Positions 1 through 9,536 are shown, counted from the first letter of the stretch. The stretch: 64,000 bases of DNA from Halorubrum salsamenti (GCF_007671685.1 NZ_VCNL01000003.1:406674-470673), one strand, 5' to 3'. Notes: generated by a model from the sequence alone, not told the origin. Translations and numbers: made by a program.

Positions 1-27
1 CGCGCTCCCGCAAAAGTATCATTAACA

Positions 28-40
28 AAGGTTTTATTCA
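28..40 (+). promoter_or_regulatory. Promoter of the D-lactate dehydrogenase gene
   Basis: An AT-rich stretch (GTTTTATTC at about 31-39) lies about 28 nt before the ATG at 63. This is the usual haloarchaeal TATA-to-start distance for a leaderless mRNA. The call rests on spacing and composition only. Confidence 0.5.
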
Positions 41-62
41 CGTCTCGTCCCCCGGTTATCGT

Positions 63-3000
63 ATGGCAACTGAGCCCACGCGGGGAAGTGGCACTCCCGA
101 CCTGGACACGTCGGCGGCCGCGCTCGGTCACGATCGACCGGACGTGCCCGCCTACCGGGCGCTCGCGGAGGACCTCCGCGAGCGCGTCGCCGGCGACGTC
201 CAGTTCGACGAGTACGCGCAGGTGCTGTACGCGACCGACGGGAGCATCTATCAGGCGCGCCCCGCCGGCGTCGTGATCCCGCGCTCGGTCGAGGACGTGC
301 AGGCGACGATGGAGGTCGCGGCCGACCACGAAGTCCCCGTCATCCCGCGAGGAACCGGGTCCTCGCTGGCCGGGCAGAGCGTCGGCCCGGGCTGTGTCGT
401 GCTCGACTTCTCGACGTACATGGACGAGATCGTCGAGGTCCGCCCCGACGAGCGCCGGGCGGTGGTCCAGCCCGGGGTCGTTCAGGACCACCTCGACGAC
501 CGGCTCGCCGAAGACGGACTCAAGTTCGCTCCCGACCCGGCCTCCTCCGCGCGGGCGACCGTCGTCGGCGGCATCGGCAACAACTCCACGGGCGCCCACT
601 CGGTGCGATACGGGATCACCGACGCGTACACGGAGGAGCTGAGAGTCGTGCTCGCGGACGGCTCGCTGATCCACACCCGCGAGGTCGTCCTGGACTCGCC
701 GGAGTACGAGGAGATCGTCGGAAAAGGCGATCAGGAGGCCGCGCTGTACGAGACCACCCGACGGCTCGTCGAGGAGAACGAGGCCGAGATCGACGAGAAG
801 TACCCGAACCTCAAGCGCTCGGTGTCCGGGTACAACCTCCACAAGGCAATCTACGAGAACGACGAGGGCGAGGAGGTGATCAACCTCTCGAAGCTGTTCG
901 TCGGCGCCGAGGGGACGCTCGGCACGATCGTCGAGGCCGAGGTGTCGCTCGTCACGCGCCCCGAGGAGACGGCGCTCGCGCTGTACACCTTCGACTCGCT
1001 GGTCGACGCGATGAAGGCGGTCCCCGAGGCGCTGGAGTTCCCCGTGAGCGCGGTCGAGCTGATGGACGACGAGGTGTTCTCGCTCGCCGCGGACTCGCAG
1101 GAGTTCGCGCAGTACGCCGAGCCGATCCCGGACCGCGCCACGGCGGCGCTCATGCTGGAGTGGGACTCCGAACTCGTCGACGACTTCGAGGAGGCCATCG
1201 CCGACACGAACGCGCACTTCGTCGAGGAGGGCGACGCGTTCGACGTGCTGGAGGCGTACACCGACGAGGCCCAAGCCGACCTCTGGAACCTCCGGAAGGC
1301 GGCCATTCCCCTCTTGATGAGCATGCAGGGCGACCCGAAGCCGTACCCGTTCATCGAGGACGCGACGGTGCCGCCCGAGGAGCTCGCGGAGTACGTCGGG
1401 CAGTTCGAGGAGGTCCTCACCGACCATGACACGTCGGCGGCGTACTTCGCGCACGCCGGGTCCGGAACCCTCCACATCCGGCCCATCCTCTCGCTGAAGG
1501 AGGAGGAGGGCGTCGAGAAGATGCACTCCATCGCCGACGACGTCACCGACCTCGTCATAGAGCACCACGGCGCCTTCTCGGGCGAGCACGGCGACGGCCT
1601 CGCGCGCACCGAGTTCAACCCGAAGATGTACGGCGAGGCGCTCTGGAGCGCGTTCCAAGAGCTCAAGTCGACGTTCGATCCCGAGTGGCGGATGAACCCC
1701 GGGAAGGTCGTCTACGTCGACGGCGACACCGCCGCCGAGCGGGGCTACCCCGACACCGCCGCCGACACCGACATGCGCGAGAACCTCCGGTACGGACCGG
1801 AGTACCAGTCGATCGAGCCGCAGACCGAGCTGGACTTCTCCGACGAGGGCGGCTTCTCGCACCTCGTCGAGCTGTGTAACGGCTGCGGCACCTGCCGGGA
1901 GGTCGACTCCGGCGTGATGTGTCCGACCTACCGCGCCTCCGAGGAGGAGGTCCAAGCGACCCGCGGTCGGGCGAACATGCTCCGAGCCGCGATCAGCGGC
2001 GAGCTCGACGACGACGAGATCCACTCCGACCGGTTCCAGGAGGAGGTGCTCGGGCTCTGCGTCGGCTGTAAGGGGTGTCAGAGCGACTGTCCGACCGGCG
2101 TCGACCTCGCGAAGCTCAAGGCCGAGGTGAAACACGAGCACCACGAGGAGGAGGGCTCCGGGCTCCGCGAGCGGATCTTCCGGGACATCGACCGCTTCTC
2201 GGCGCTCGGGAGCGCGCTCGCGCCGGTGTCGAACGCGGCGACGAAGATCCCCGGCGCCCGGAGGGTAATGGACGCGGTCGCGGGGATCGCCCCGGACCGC
2301 AAGCTGCCGACGTTCCGCTCCGAGAGCTTCGAGGAGTGGTTCGAGGCGCGCGGCGGGTCGACGGTCGACCCCGCGGAGGCGGTCGACACGGTCGCGCTGT
2401 TCCCCGACACGTACACCAACTACAGCTACCCGGCGGCGGGGAAGGCCGCCGTCGAGGTGCTGGAGGCGGCCGGCGTTCGGGTGGAGGTGCCGGGCGATCT
2501 GGCGCCTTCGGGCCGCGCGGCGTTCTCGACGGGCTTCCTCGACGACGCCCGCGAGCGCGCCGAGACGAACGTCGCGGCGCTCGCGCCGCGCGTCCGCGAG
2601 GGGCAGTCCGTCGTCTTCGTCGAGCCCTCGGACGCGGTGATGTTCCAGGACGAGTACCTCGACCTCCTCGACGGCGACGATGTCGAGACGGTGTCGGCCG
2701 CCGCGTACGGGGTCTTGGAGTACCTCGACGCCGGTCGGGTCGACGAGCGGCTGGCGTTCGACGCGCCCGCGGAGTCCCTCACGTACCACGGCCACTGCAA
2801 CCAGAAGGCGACGAACAAGGACCACCACGCGGTCGGCGTGCTCCGTCGGGCCGGCTACGACGTGGACCCGCTCGACTCCTCCTGTTGCGGGATGGCCGGC
2901 TCGTTCGGCTACGAGTCGGAGCACTACGACATCTCGAAGGCGATCGGCCGGATCCTCTTCGATCAGGTCGACGAGAGCGACGGCGAGACGGTGACCGCGC

Positions 3001-3164
3001 CGGGCGCCTCCTGTCGGTCGCAGCTCGGCGACCGCGACGCCGACGCCGAGAACCCGCCGCATCCGATCGAGAAGGTCGCCGAGGCGGTGACCGGCCCCGC
3101 GCCCGACGCCGTCGCCGACGCGACCGACTCCGGCGCGGCTAGTGCGTCGCCCGCGGACGACTGA
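63..3164 (+). CDS. FAD-dependent D-lactate dehydrogenase fused to an iron-sulfur (GlpC-like) domain
   Basis: This 1033-residue protein joins a GlcD-type flavoprotein to a Fe-S/CCG module. Residues 1 to about 570 carry the FAD-binding type 4 fold (RGTGSSLAGQ, GGIGNNSTGAHS) and the FAD-oxidase C-terminal part, ending in SGEHGDGLART. Next come two 4Fe-4S cysteine motifs (CNGCGTC...CPTY and CVGCKGCQSDCPTG), then cysteine-rich CCG modules (GHCNQK, SSCCGMAGSFGYE). This architecture is known for membrane-associated D-lactate or glycolate oxidation, with electrons passed to the respiratory chain. The convergent lactate permease at 3786-5555 favours D-lactate as substrate; that is inference. The ATG at 63 is preceded by a TATA-like sequence at leaderless distance. 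Confidence 0.85.
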   Translation: MATEPTRGSGTPDLDTSAAALGHDRPDVPAYRALAEDLRERVAGDVQFDEYAQVLYATDGSIYQARPAGVVIPRSVEDVQATMEVAADHEVPVIPRGTGSSLAGQSVGPGCVVLDFSTYMDEIVEVRPDERRAVVQPGVVQDHLDDRLAEDGLKFAPDPASSARATVVGGIGNNSTGAHSVRYGITDAYTEELRVVLADGSLIHTREVVLDSPEYEEIVGKGDQEAALYETTRRLVEENEAEIDEKYPNLKRSVSGYNLHKAIYENDEGEEVINLSKLFVGAEGTLGTIVEAEVSLVTRPEETALALYTFDSLVDAMKAVPEALEFPVSAVELMDDEVFSLAADSQEFAQYAEPIPDRATAALMLEWDSELVDDFEEAIADTNAHFVEEGDAFDVLEAYTDEAQADLWNLRKAAIPLLMSMQGDPKPYPFIEDATVPPEELAEYVGQFEEVLTDHDTSAAYFAHAGSGTLHIRPILSLKEEEGVEKMHSIADDVTDLVIEHHGAFSGEHGDGLARTEFNPKMYGEALWSAFQELKSTFDPEWRMNPGKVVYVDGDTAAERGYPDTAADTDMRENLRYGPEYQSIEPQTELDFSDEGGFSHLVELCNGCGTCREVDSGVMCPTYRASEEEVQATRGRANMLRAAISGELDDDEIHSDRFQEEVLGLCVGCKGCQSDCPTGVDLAKLKAEVKHEHHEEEGSGLRERIFRDIDRFSALGSALAPVSNAATKIPGARRVMDAVAGIAPDRKLPTFRSESFEEWFEARGGSTVDPAEAVDTVALFPDTYTNYSYPAAGKAAVEVLEAAGVRVEVPGDLAPSGRAAFSTGFLDDARERAETNVAALAPRVREGQSVVFVEPSDAVMFQDEYLDLLDGDDVETVSAAAYGVLEYLDAGRVDERLAFDAPAESLTYHGHCNQKATNKDHHAVGVLRRAGYDVDPLDSSCCGMAGSFGYESEHYDISKAIGRILFDQVDESDGETVTAPGASCRSQLGDRDADAENPPHPIEKVAEAVTGPAPDAVADATDSGAASASPADD

Positions 3165-3399
3165 GTCACCGTCGCGGGCGACGGGCCCCGCGACGCTTCC
3201 CTCGGGTGCAGATTTTCGCCGCCGCCCCGCGCGAAGACGAGCAGCGAACGATATCTACCCGTATTACACATCTCGAGCATCCCCAGTACGGGGCGGGTGA
3301 CGAGCGACACCGGAAGTGGGTGAATCAGATCGACATCGACCATACGGTGTTTAAAAAGAGTGAGCGACTGCGACGGTCACGTATACGGAACGACGTGGT

Positions 3400-3710
3400 C
3401 GGCGCGCGCCGCCGAGCGCTCGCAGGGTGCGAGTAGTGAGGGACTAGAGGTCCCTCTGACAGCCGGCGGCGGAGCCGCCGGCGAGACCGCAAGAACGAGT
3501 GACGAGGACCGCGGTTCGAGAGAGCGAAGCTCTCCCGTCATCGCCAGAAATCGGTGATTTCTGGCTAGCAGTCAGAACGCTTTGCGTTCTGACGACATCA
3601 CGAAAGGCGCGCAGCGCCTTTCGAACGACAGCAAGGCCCCCGAGCCCTCGCGACTGGGGCTTTGGAGGTGTCCACTGCTGATTCGCTGCTGGTTATTTAT
3701 AAGCGAGAAG
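3400..3710 (-). repeat. Hairpin-rich intergenic element, copy A of a dispersed family
   Basis: The 620-bp spacer between D-lactate dehydrogenase and lctP holds no credible gene. It contains six short inverted repeats in a row (3438-3456, 3462-3482, 3520-3534, 3543-3565, 3571-3593 and 3601-3623). They are followed by a module (3646-3703) that recurs at 45712 and 54534: CCTCGCGACTGGGGCTTTGG and, 51 bp after its first base, TTATAA. Read on the minus strand this is a TATA box followed about 27 nt later by AGTGGACACC and CCAAAGCCCCAG. I do not recognise a named RNA or repeat family. Confidence 0.7.
3697..3702 (-). promoter_or_regulatory. TATA box of intergenic element A
   Basis: TTATAA on the minus strand sits at the same offset from the conserved module as in copies B and C. 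The predicted transcription start is near 3670, at the AGTGGACACC block. It lies about 85 bp past the lctP stop codon. Confidence 0.45.
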
Positions 3711-3785
3711 CCGGGACTTGGGAGCGCTCTTTCCAGATCGTCGATCGGTTGTGAAAAGAGCCGCACCGCCGTACCGTTCCGGCGT

Positions 3786-5555
3786 TCAGAACACGCCGGG
3801 GAACAGCACGTAGCTGAACAGCAGACACAGCAGCCCGACGCCCGTCGCGTAGTACAGCAGCGGGATCAGGTTCAGCCGCATCACCCGCCCCTCCTGTCCG
3901 AGGAGGCCGACCGTCGCCAGCGCGGCGACGAGGTTGTGTATCGCGACGAGGTTCCCGATGGCGCCACCGACGGCCTGCGCGCCGACGATGATCGTCCGCG
4001 GGAGCCCGAGCTGCGTCGCCGCCTCGAACTGGAACGCGCCGAAGGTGATGTTCGAGACGGTGTTCGACCCGGCCATCGCGGCGCCGAGCGCGCCGATCAG
4101 CGCGGCGACGGCGGGGTACGCGACGCCGAGGAGGTCGGCGGTCGTCTGCGCGAGCAGGACGATCATACTGACGCCGCCCGGCGTGTTACCGGGATGCGCG
4201 CCGGACTGGAGCATCACCTGCACCATGGCGATGACGAACACCAGCGCGATGAACGGCGAGACGATCTTCCGGCCGGCCTCCTTCCAGGCGTCACCGACCT
4301 CCTCGCCGGACATGCTGAAGATCGGGATCGCGAGCACGGCGCTCACGAGCAGCCAGAAGCCCGGTACGTTCATCCACGCGACGGCGCCGTCGAGGCTGGT
4401 GCCGAGGATCTCGTTCCAACTGACGATGAAGATGTCCTGGTTGATGAAGTTCGAGATCGGTCCGACCGCGCGCGTCACGACCAGCAGGACCACGAGCAGG
4501 ACGTACGGCGACCACGCCTTCAGCAGCGACATGTCCTCGACGCCGCTGAGGTCGGCCGCCTCGGCCTCGGGCGAGACGCCGCCGCGGCTGTCCGCGCCCC
4601 CGCCGTTCGATCCGTTCGACTGCCCCGGCTCGATCGAGCCGACCCAGTGGTCCGCCCACCTCTCCCGCTCCGGGAACTCCCACTCGTCGTCGGGCAGGAG
4701 GTACCCCGCGCGCAGGATGCTCAGGATGATCGCGCCGCCGACCATCGACCCGATGAGCGACGGGAACTCGGCCGTGAGGAACCACGCCGAGATCCAGTAC
4801 GGCACGGCGAAGGCGATCCCCGACGCCAGACAGAGCGGCGCGACCTCCCAGGCCGGCGCCAGCGAGCGGTCGTCCGGGTCGCCGAAGAAGTAGACGACCA
4901 TCCCGACCGCGAACAGCGGCATCACGAACCCGACCAAGGCGTGATACGTCGCCGCCCACGCCGCCACGTTGACGGAGAACTCCTGGACGGTCATCCCGCC
5001 GTCCTGAATCGCGGTGCGGGTGAACTCGACGCTCTCCATCGGGTTCTGGATCCCGACCACGATCGGCGTCCCCACCGCGCCGTACGTGACGGCGATGATG
5101 TGCCCGATGATCCCGGCGACGACCGCCGCGAGCGCCGGGAAGCCGAGCCCCAAGAGCAGCGGCGCGACGACCGCCGCGGGCGTCCCGAACCCGGCGGCGC
5201 CCTCGATGAACGTCGCCATGAAGAAGGCGATCAACACGATCTGCACGCGTCGGTCGTCGCTGACCGTCGCGAACCCCTGATTGATCCGGTCGAACGCACC
5301 GGCCTCCATCAGGGTGTACAACAGCACGAGCGCACCGAAGACGATCCAGAGGATCTCGATCGCGGTCATAAATCCTCTCGCCGACGCCGCCGCCAGCCAG
5401 TTCACCGGCATGCTCCACACGGTGTATCCGATCGCCAGGGCCGCGAGCCACGCCACCGGCATGGCGCGAGTCGCCGGCCAGAGCAACCCGACCAACAGCA
5501 CGCCAGCGAGAAGCAGCGGGATGGCGGCTACAGCAACGTCGATCCCCGTGGTCAT
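3786..5555 (-). CDS. lctP: L-lactate permease family transporter (LctP)
   Basis: The protein has 589 residues, the usual LctP length, and about 12-14 hydrophobic segments. The family region FIEGAAGFGTPAAVVAPLLL is present near residues 115-135, and NTVSNITFGAFQ lies near residue 500. LctP proteins import lactate, and some glycolate, by proton or sodium symport. An acidic, Gly-rich cytoplasmic loop (around residues 300-345, EPGQSNGSNGGGADS...) is a halophile-type insertion. The gene converges on the D-lactate dehydrogenase, which fits a lactate uptake and oxidation pair. A TATA-like TTTATAAT at about 5653-5663 implies a leader of roughly 70 nt. Confidence 0.85.
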   Translation of the reverse strand: MTTGIDVAVAAIPLLLAGVLLVGLLWPATRAMPVAWLAALAIGYTVWSMPVNWLAAASARGFMTAIEILWIVFGALVLLYTLMEAGAFDRINQGFATVSDDRRVQIVLIAFFMATFIEGAAGFGTPAAVVAPLLLGLGFPALAAVVAGIIGHIIAVTYGAVGTPIVVGIQNPMESVEFTRTAIQDGGMTVQEFSVNVAAWAATYHALVGFVMPLFAVGMVVYFFGDPDDRSLAPAWEVAPLCLASGIAFAVPYWISAWFLTAEFPSLIGSMVGGAIILSILRAGYLLPDDEWEFPERERWADHWVGSIEPGQSNGSNGGGADSRGGVSPEAEAADLSGVEDMSLLKAWSPYVLLVVLLVVTRAVGPISNFINQDIFIVSWNEILGTSLDGAVAWMNVPGFWLLVSAVLAIPIFSMSGEEVGDAWKEAGRKIVSPFIALVFVIAMVQVMLQSGAHPGNTPGGVSMIVLLAQTTADLLGVAYPAVAALIGALGAAMAGSNTVSNITFGAFQFEAATQLGLPRTIIVGAQAVGGAIGNLVAIHNLVAALATVGLLGQEGRVMRLNLIPLLYYATGVGLLCLLFSYVLFPGVF

Positions 5556-5904
5556 GGCTTCCCCCCTCGGCCACTCTCATTGACACGATTCCGTCCCCGA
5601 CTCATGTGACAGGTTACCACCCACATACGACGCGAAGTACATCACGTTCATTAATTATAAAAGATGAGTTTCCGGACCACTGGGAACCGGCGGTTCACCT
5701 CCACTCGGACTGCGAAAATTTCCGTGATCAAGTTGTTTATAACTCAGCTTTCTGATATCCGATGTTTCCGCCGCCAGCAACGTCCGCGGCGAGCCGGTCG
5801 GGGTCCGCGTCCGAGGCGGCCGCCGGACGCGGATATATCCGGAGTCGGTACGTGCCGGCCCCAATGGCACGCGGCGGCTCGGCGTCTCGGATGACTACTG
5901 ACCT
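5556..5904. other. Intergenic region between lctP and the thioesterase gene
   Basis: No gene is supported in these 350 bases. They hold the likely lctP promoter (minus strand, about 5653-5663). On the plus strand TTTATAAC near 5735 resembles a TATA box, but no convincing reading frame follows it; the plus-strand frame from 5762 is the complement of the thioesterase. Confidence 0.5.
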
Positions 5905-6366
5905 TCAGCGCTCCTCGTCCGGTTCGGCCGCGAGCGCGGCGTCCCGCAGCTTCCGGCACCGGTCGCCCTCCACCGTCAGCTCGGGCACCGGCGTCGGGGT
6001 CCCGTCGGCGTCGATCGCGACGAACACGAAGTACGACTCCGTCGTCAACTCGCGCTCGCCGGTCCGGGGGGACTCGCGGAACGCCCGGATCCGCGTGCGG
6101 AGACTCGTTCGCCCGACCGCGTACACGTACGACTCGACGATGCAGGTGTCGCCCTGCGGCACCGGTCGCTTGAAGTCGAGCCCGTTGATCTTGGCCGTGA
6201 CGCACGTCTCGCCGGCGGCGCGCATCGCCGACATCGCGCCGATTTCGTCCATCCACTTGACGACGTTGCCCCCGTGGGCCGACTCGTAGTTGTTCGTGTG
6301 GGTGGGCTGGACGCGCTGACGGTTCTCGATGTAGGTGTCGCTGACGGTCGGCATGGCGAACTCCAC
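5905..6366 (-). CDS. Acyl-CoA thioesterase, hotdog fold (YciA/BACH type)
   Basis: This 153-residue protein matches the acyl-CoA thioester hydrolase hotdog family. Near residues 23-40 it has NNYESAHGGNVVKWMDEIGA, containing the catalytic Asp/Glu region of the family. ESYVYAVGRTSLRTRIRAF and ESYFVFVAIDADGTPTPVP follow as typical beta strands. It should hydrolyse acyl-CoA thioesters in the cytoplasm; chain-length preference cannot be told. It stands alone, divergent from the transducer gene at 6476. Confidence 0.85.
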   Translation of the reverse strand: MEFAMPTVSDTYIENRQRVQPTHTNNYESAHGGNVVKWMDEIGAMSAMRAAGETCVTAKINGLDFKRPVPQGDTCIVESYVYAVGRTSLRTRIRAFRESPRTGERELTTESYFVFVAIDADGTPTPVPELTVEGDRCRKLRDAALAAEPDEER

Positions 6367-6475
6367 ACGTCCGGGCGTGAAAGGGGCGTCGGCGGGGGCG
6401 CAGACAGATTATCACACTCAATAACTCGACGGTTAGTCCTATATGACGCACATATCCACCTTCGAGTAACAATCT

Positions 6476-8095
6476 ATGCTCGGCTCAATAACGGACCACT
6501 ACGGGCGCCGAGTGGGCGTCCTCGTGTCGCTCGCGCTTGGCACGACGCTGGCGTTCCTCGCGATCTTCGGCGCGCACGTCGCCGCCGTCGGCACGGGCGA
6601 GGCGGGGCTCGCGGCGCTGAGCGCCACAGCGGTCGTGGTCACGCTCAATCTCGGGCTCTTGGGAATCGTCCTCGTCGGGAACGTCGGGGTGGATCTGCGG
6701 CGGCTCACGGCGGTCGCGGAGGCGATCCGCGACGGCGACTTCGAGGCGAGCGCCGACTCCGACCGACCGGACGAGATCGGGCGGCTGTTCGGCGCCGTCG
6801 ACGAGATGCGGCGCTCGCTGCGCGACGCGGTCGCGGAGTCGGAGCGGGCGCAGGCCGACGCGGAGGCGGCCCGCGAGGAGGCGGAGGCGCTCACGGACGA
6901 CCTCCTCGACCACGCCGAGGGGATCGGCTCGGCGATGGAGGACGCGGCCGACGGCGACTTCACCCGACGGCTGCCCGAGGACGCCGACGTGGACGCGATC
7001 GCGCGGATCGCCGGCGCGTACAACGAGATGGCCGCGGACCTGTCGGCGACGCTCGACGACCTCCACGCGTTCGCCGAGGACGTGGAGTCGACCGGCGAAC
7101 GGATGGCCGAGCGCGCCGACGACGTCGCGGAGATGAACGAGACGGTCGCGACGGAGATGCGGGAGCTCGCGGGCGCGCTCGACGATCAGACGGATCGGCT
7201 CCGTGAGGCGACCGACGAGACCGACGACTTCTCCGCGATGGTCGAGGAGATCGCCTCCACCACCGACGAGGTGGCGGGCGACGCCGCGGACGCGGCCGAA
7301 CTCGGCGAGGCGGGCGAGCGACACGCCGCCGAGGCGGTCGACTCCGTCCTCGCGATCGCCGACCTGCTCGGCGAGCTGCAGGAGCTGATCGACGGGCTCG
7401 ACGACCGGATGGACGGGGTCGGCGAGACCACCGACATGATCGCCGACATCGCCGAACAGACGAACATCCTCGCGCTGAACGCCTCGATCGAGGCCTCCCG
7501 CGCCGGGGGCGACGGCGACGGCTTCGAGGTCGTCGCCGACGAGGTGAAGTCGCTCGCGGAGGAGACGCGGGCGTCCACCGAGGAGATCGACGAGACGATC
7601 GACGCGGTGACCGGCGACGTGGCGGCGGTGGCCGCGGAGATGGACGAGACGATGGCGGAGCTCGACGAGACCACGGAGGCCGCCCGCGACGCCGGCGACG
7701 CGATCGAGGAGCTCACCGGGACCGTCGAGGACGTCGACGTGGCGATGGCGGACATCGCGCGGGCGACCGACGAGGGCGCGACGGGCGTCGAGGCGATCGC
7801 GGCGACCGTCGACGAGGTCCACGGGACCGCGGAGGCCGCCGCGGACCGGGCGCGATCCCTCGCGGAGACCGCCGACGAGACCGCGGCGACGATGGAGACC
7901 GTCCGCGAGACGGCCGCGTCGCTGTCGGACCGGACCCGGACGCTCGAGCGTCGCCTCGACGAGTTCGACACGCGGACCGATGACGCGGGAACCGGAGACG
8001 GTGACGCGGGAACCGGAGACGGCGATGCGGGCGAGACGCCGAGCGGCGACCGCGCCGCGGTTCCTGCCGCCGACGGCGGGGAGGTGGACCGATGA
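6476..8095 (+). CDS. Halobacterial transducer (methyl-accepting chemotaxis protein), HtrI-like
   Basis: The 539-residue length is close to HtrI. Two membrane helices (about residues 13-38 and 46-68) are joined by only about seven residues, so there is no extracellular sensor domain. Two HAMP-like segments follow (about 69-125 and 150-200), then a long methylation/signalling coiled coil with the conserved hairpin tip [18 protein letters not shown] from residue 327. The C-terminus contains a short Gly/Asp repeat encoded by two 21-bp units. Known HtrI and HtrII have this two-helix layout and take their signal from a sensory rhodopsin encoded next door. Here the partner is the opsin-like gene that overlaps by 4 bp. 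Output should pass through CheW/CheA to the archaellum. Confidence 0.9.
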   Translation: MLGSITDHYGRRVGVLVSLALGTTLAFLAIFGAHVAAVGTGEAGLAALSATAVVVTLNLGLLGIVLVGNVGVDLRRLTAVAEAIRDGDFEASADSDRPDEIGRLFGAVDEMRRSLRDAVAESERAQADAEAAREEAEALTDDLLDHAEGIGSAMEDAADGDFTRRLPEDADVDAIARIAGAYNEMAADLSATLDDLHAFAEDVESTGERMAERADDVAEMNETVATEMRELAGALDDQTDRLREATDETDDFSAMVEEIASTTDEVAGDAADAAELGEAGERHAAEAVDSVLAIADLLGELQELIDGLDDRMDGVGETTDMIADIAEQTNILALNASIEASRAGGDGDGFEVVADEVKSLAEETRASTEEIDETIDAVTGDVAAVAAEMDETMAELDETTEAARDAGDAIEELTGTVEDVDVAMADIARATDEGATGVEAIAATVDEVHGTAEAAADRARSLAETADETAATMETVRETAASLSDRTRTLERRLDEFDTRTDDAGTGDGDAGTGDGDAGETPSGDRAAVPAADGGEVDR

Positions 8096-8829
8096 TCGAG
8101 CCGTCGACGGTGCGGTTCGTCTCCGCGGCCCTGTACGGCGGCTGGGCGGTGGCGCTGTTCGCGGCGGTCCGGCTGAAGCGGCCGGCCGCGCGGCGGTACT
8201 GTTACCCGTTCGTCGCGGTGGTCGCCGCCGCCTCGGTGCTCGTCGCCGCTCGCGGCGCGGGGATCGGCGCCGTGCCGGTGGGCACGGGCGAACTGGTGTT
8301 GCCACAGACGGTTAGCGACTACGCGACCTACCCACTCCTGTTCGGGTTCGCGGCGTTTGTCGCGGGGGCGAGCCGCCGGTACATCGGGGTCGTCGTCGCG
8401 ACGATCCTCCTCATGCGGACCGCCTACGACGTGGCCGACGTGGCCGACGGAACGGTCGGGCTCGCGGCGACCGCGGCCATCGTCGTCGGGTACGCGCTAC
8501 TCGCTTTGCTCTACTTCGGCCCGGTGGCGGCGGCCGCGCGGCGGCGGTCCCCGCGGCGGGCGCTGTTCTACCGGAAGACGCGGAACCTCGTGTTGTTCGT
8601 CTTCGGGATCTTGATCACGTGGGCGATGCTCCAGCTGTTCGGCGTCTTCGACGCGTTCACGCAGGCGGTGACGCTGGAGTACATCGACTTCATCCTGCGG
8701 GTCGGCTTCGCGGGCTTCGTGATCGCGAACGCCGAGACGCTGCTCGACGACGAGGGCGAGGCAGACGCGACGGCCGGGACCGACCGCGCCGACTCCGGTT
8801 CGGGAACCGCCCCGACAGCGGCCGACTGA
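8092..8829 (+). CDS. Sensory-rhodopsin-like seven-helix protein lacking the retinal lysine
   Basis: This 245-residue protein has seven hydrophobic helices and aligns by eye along its length with sensory rhodopsin [15 protein letters not shown] matches helix C to [16 protein letters not shown] helix F, and [13 protein letters not shown] helix G. In helix G the Asp equivalent to BR Asp212 is kept (D199), but the Schiff-base lysine is arginine (R203, codon CGG at 8698-8700). By my alignment helix F residues equivalent to BR Trp182, Tyr185, Pro186 and Trp189 are F, L, I and A, and helix C lacks Arg82 and Asp85. It therefore probably cannot bind retinal covalently. It overlaps the transducer gene as ATGA and has an SD-like GGAGGTG before its start. 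Role: likely a non-retinal membrane sensor for the transducer (inference). Confidence 0.8.
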   Translation: MIEPSTVRFVSAALYGGWAVALFAAVRLKRPAARRYCYPFVAVVAAASVLVAARGAGIGAVPVGTGELVLPQTVSDYATYPLLFGFAAFVAGASRRYIGVVVATILLMRTAYDVADVADGTVGLAATAAIVVGYALLALLYFGPVAAAARRRSPRRALFYRKTRNLVLFVFGILITWAMLQLFGVFDAFTQAVTLEYIDFILRVGFAGFVIANAETLLDDEGEADATAGTDRADSGSGTAPTAAD

Positions 8830-8945
8830 TCGGACAGAGCGGAGTGTAACGGGACGGCCCGAGCCGCGTCGTGAGGTTCGACAGTTCTGTCGGTGAAACC
8901 CGACCGTTCGTTGCCGTTTTCGCAGATCGATAGAGCCGCAACAAG

Positions 8946-8955
8946 ATATTTATAC
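8946..8955 (+). promoter_or_regulatory. Promoter of the small zinc-finger gene
   Basis: ATATTTATACC lies about 28 nt before the ATG at 8979, the leaderless distance. Confidence 0.55.
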
Positions 8956-8978
8956 CCGCATGGCATTCACTAGCATGC

Positions 8979-9161
8979 ATGTCTAGTAGTGCACCCAGCG
9001 CGGACGACGACGTGTTCGACGAGTTCCTGTCCGACCGCGGCCACGAGACGGAGATCGTACGCTGGGAGCGATCCTATAACAAGCTTCAGTGCCCGGAGTG
9101 CGGTGCGCTACACCCCGAGGGAACCGCGCAGTGTGACGTGTGCGACTGGCGTCCGACCTGA
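8979..9161 (+). CDS. Small zinc-finger protein (HVO_0416-like)
   Basis: This 60-residue acidic protein ends in a zinc ribbon: CPECG at residues 38-42 and CDVC at 52-55, giving four cysteines. The N-terminal part (DDVFDEFLSDRGHETEI) and WERSYNKLQCPECG resemble a conserved haloarchaeal family I know as HVO_0416; that assignment is from memory. Its function is unknown. A strong TATA-like sequence lies at leaderless distance. Confidence 0.75.
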   Translation: MSSSAPSADDDVFDEFLSDRGHETEIVRWERSYNKLQCPECGALHPEGTAQCDVCDWRPT

Positions 9162-9249
9162 CGCCGACGGCGTCGCACGGTCGGTTAGCGGTTTTCTTTC
9201 GACCACATTTGGCGGCAGTATTATGTGGTATCAATCGATAGTGGCGAGT

Positions 9250-9408
9250 ATGCCGACCTGCCAGAACTGCGGTTCGTTCGTCACGACCGACTACGTTCGG
9301 GTGTTCACGCCGAACGAGGTCGATCGGCCCCGAGTCTGCCCCGCCTGCGAGGACCTCGTCCGCGACGGCGCCGACGTGCGCGAGGCGCGGGCGACGCGAA
9401 GCAACTGA
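9250..9408 (+). CDS. Small CxxC zinc-ribbon protein (DUF7563-like)
   Basis: This is a 52-residue protein with CQNC at residues 4-7 and CPAC near residue 30, likely binding one zinc. The pattern NCGSFVTTDYVRVFTPNE...RVCPACEDLVRDGADVREAR resembles the haloarchaeal DUF7563 family (from memory). I chose the ATG at 9250 because homologues I recall begin with Met-Pro-x-Cys directly before the first CxxC. The longer frame upstream has a shadow-like composition. Function unknown. Confidence 0.75.
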   Translation: MPTCQNCGSFVTTDYVRVFTPNEVDRPRVCPACEDLVRDGADVREARATRSN

Positions 9409-9504
9409 GTCCGCCACTCTCCCGAACCGACCATGTCGACACCCCGACGGAAGACGCGGAGACGGTCCGACGCGGTGTTCCCTCCGGAACGGGCCGAGCC
9501 ACGG

Positions 9505-9512
9505 CGTTTAAG
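9505..9512 (+). promoter_or_regulatory. Promoter of the UvrD-like helicase gene
   Basis: GTTTAAGG lies about 28 nt before the ATG at 9537, consistent with a leaderless transcript. Confidence 0.45.
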
Positions 9513-9536
9513 GAGAACCGGAGTCTGGAGTAGATA

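Noticed and set aside
3582..5609. Long plus-strand frame of 675 residues
   Set aside because: It is the complement of lctP, rich in Arg/Asp/Gly/Pro without motifs; typical antisense shadow in GC-rich DNA.
7979..8030. Two 21-bp tandem repeats near the end of the transducer gene
   Set aside because: In frame, encode a Gly/Asp/Ala/Thr linker at a disordered C-terminus; likely slippage in low-complexity coding DNA and not a regulatory or mobile repeat.
6485..8305. Long minus-strand frame of 606 residues
   Set aside because: It lies opposite the transducer and opsin genes, whose motifs are clear; Arg-rich composition marks it as a shadow.
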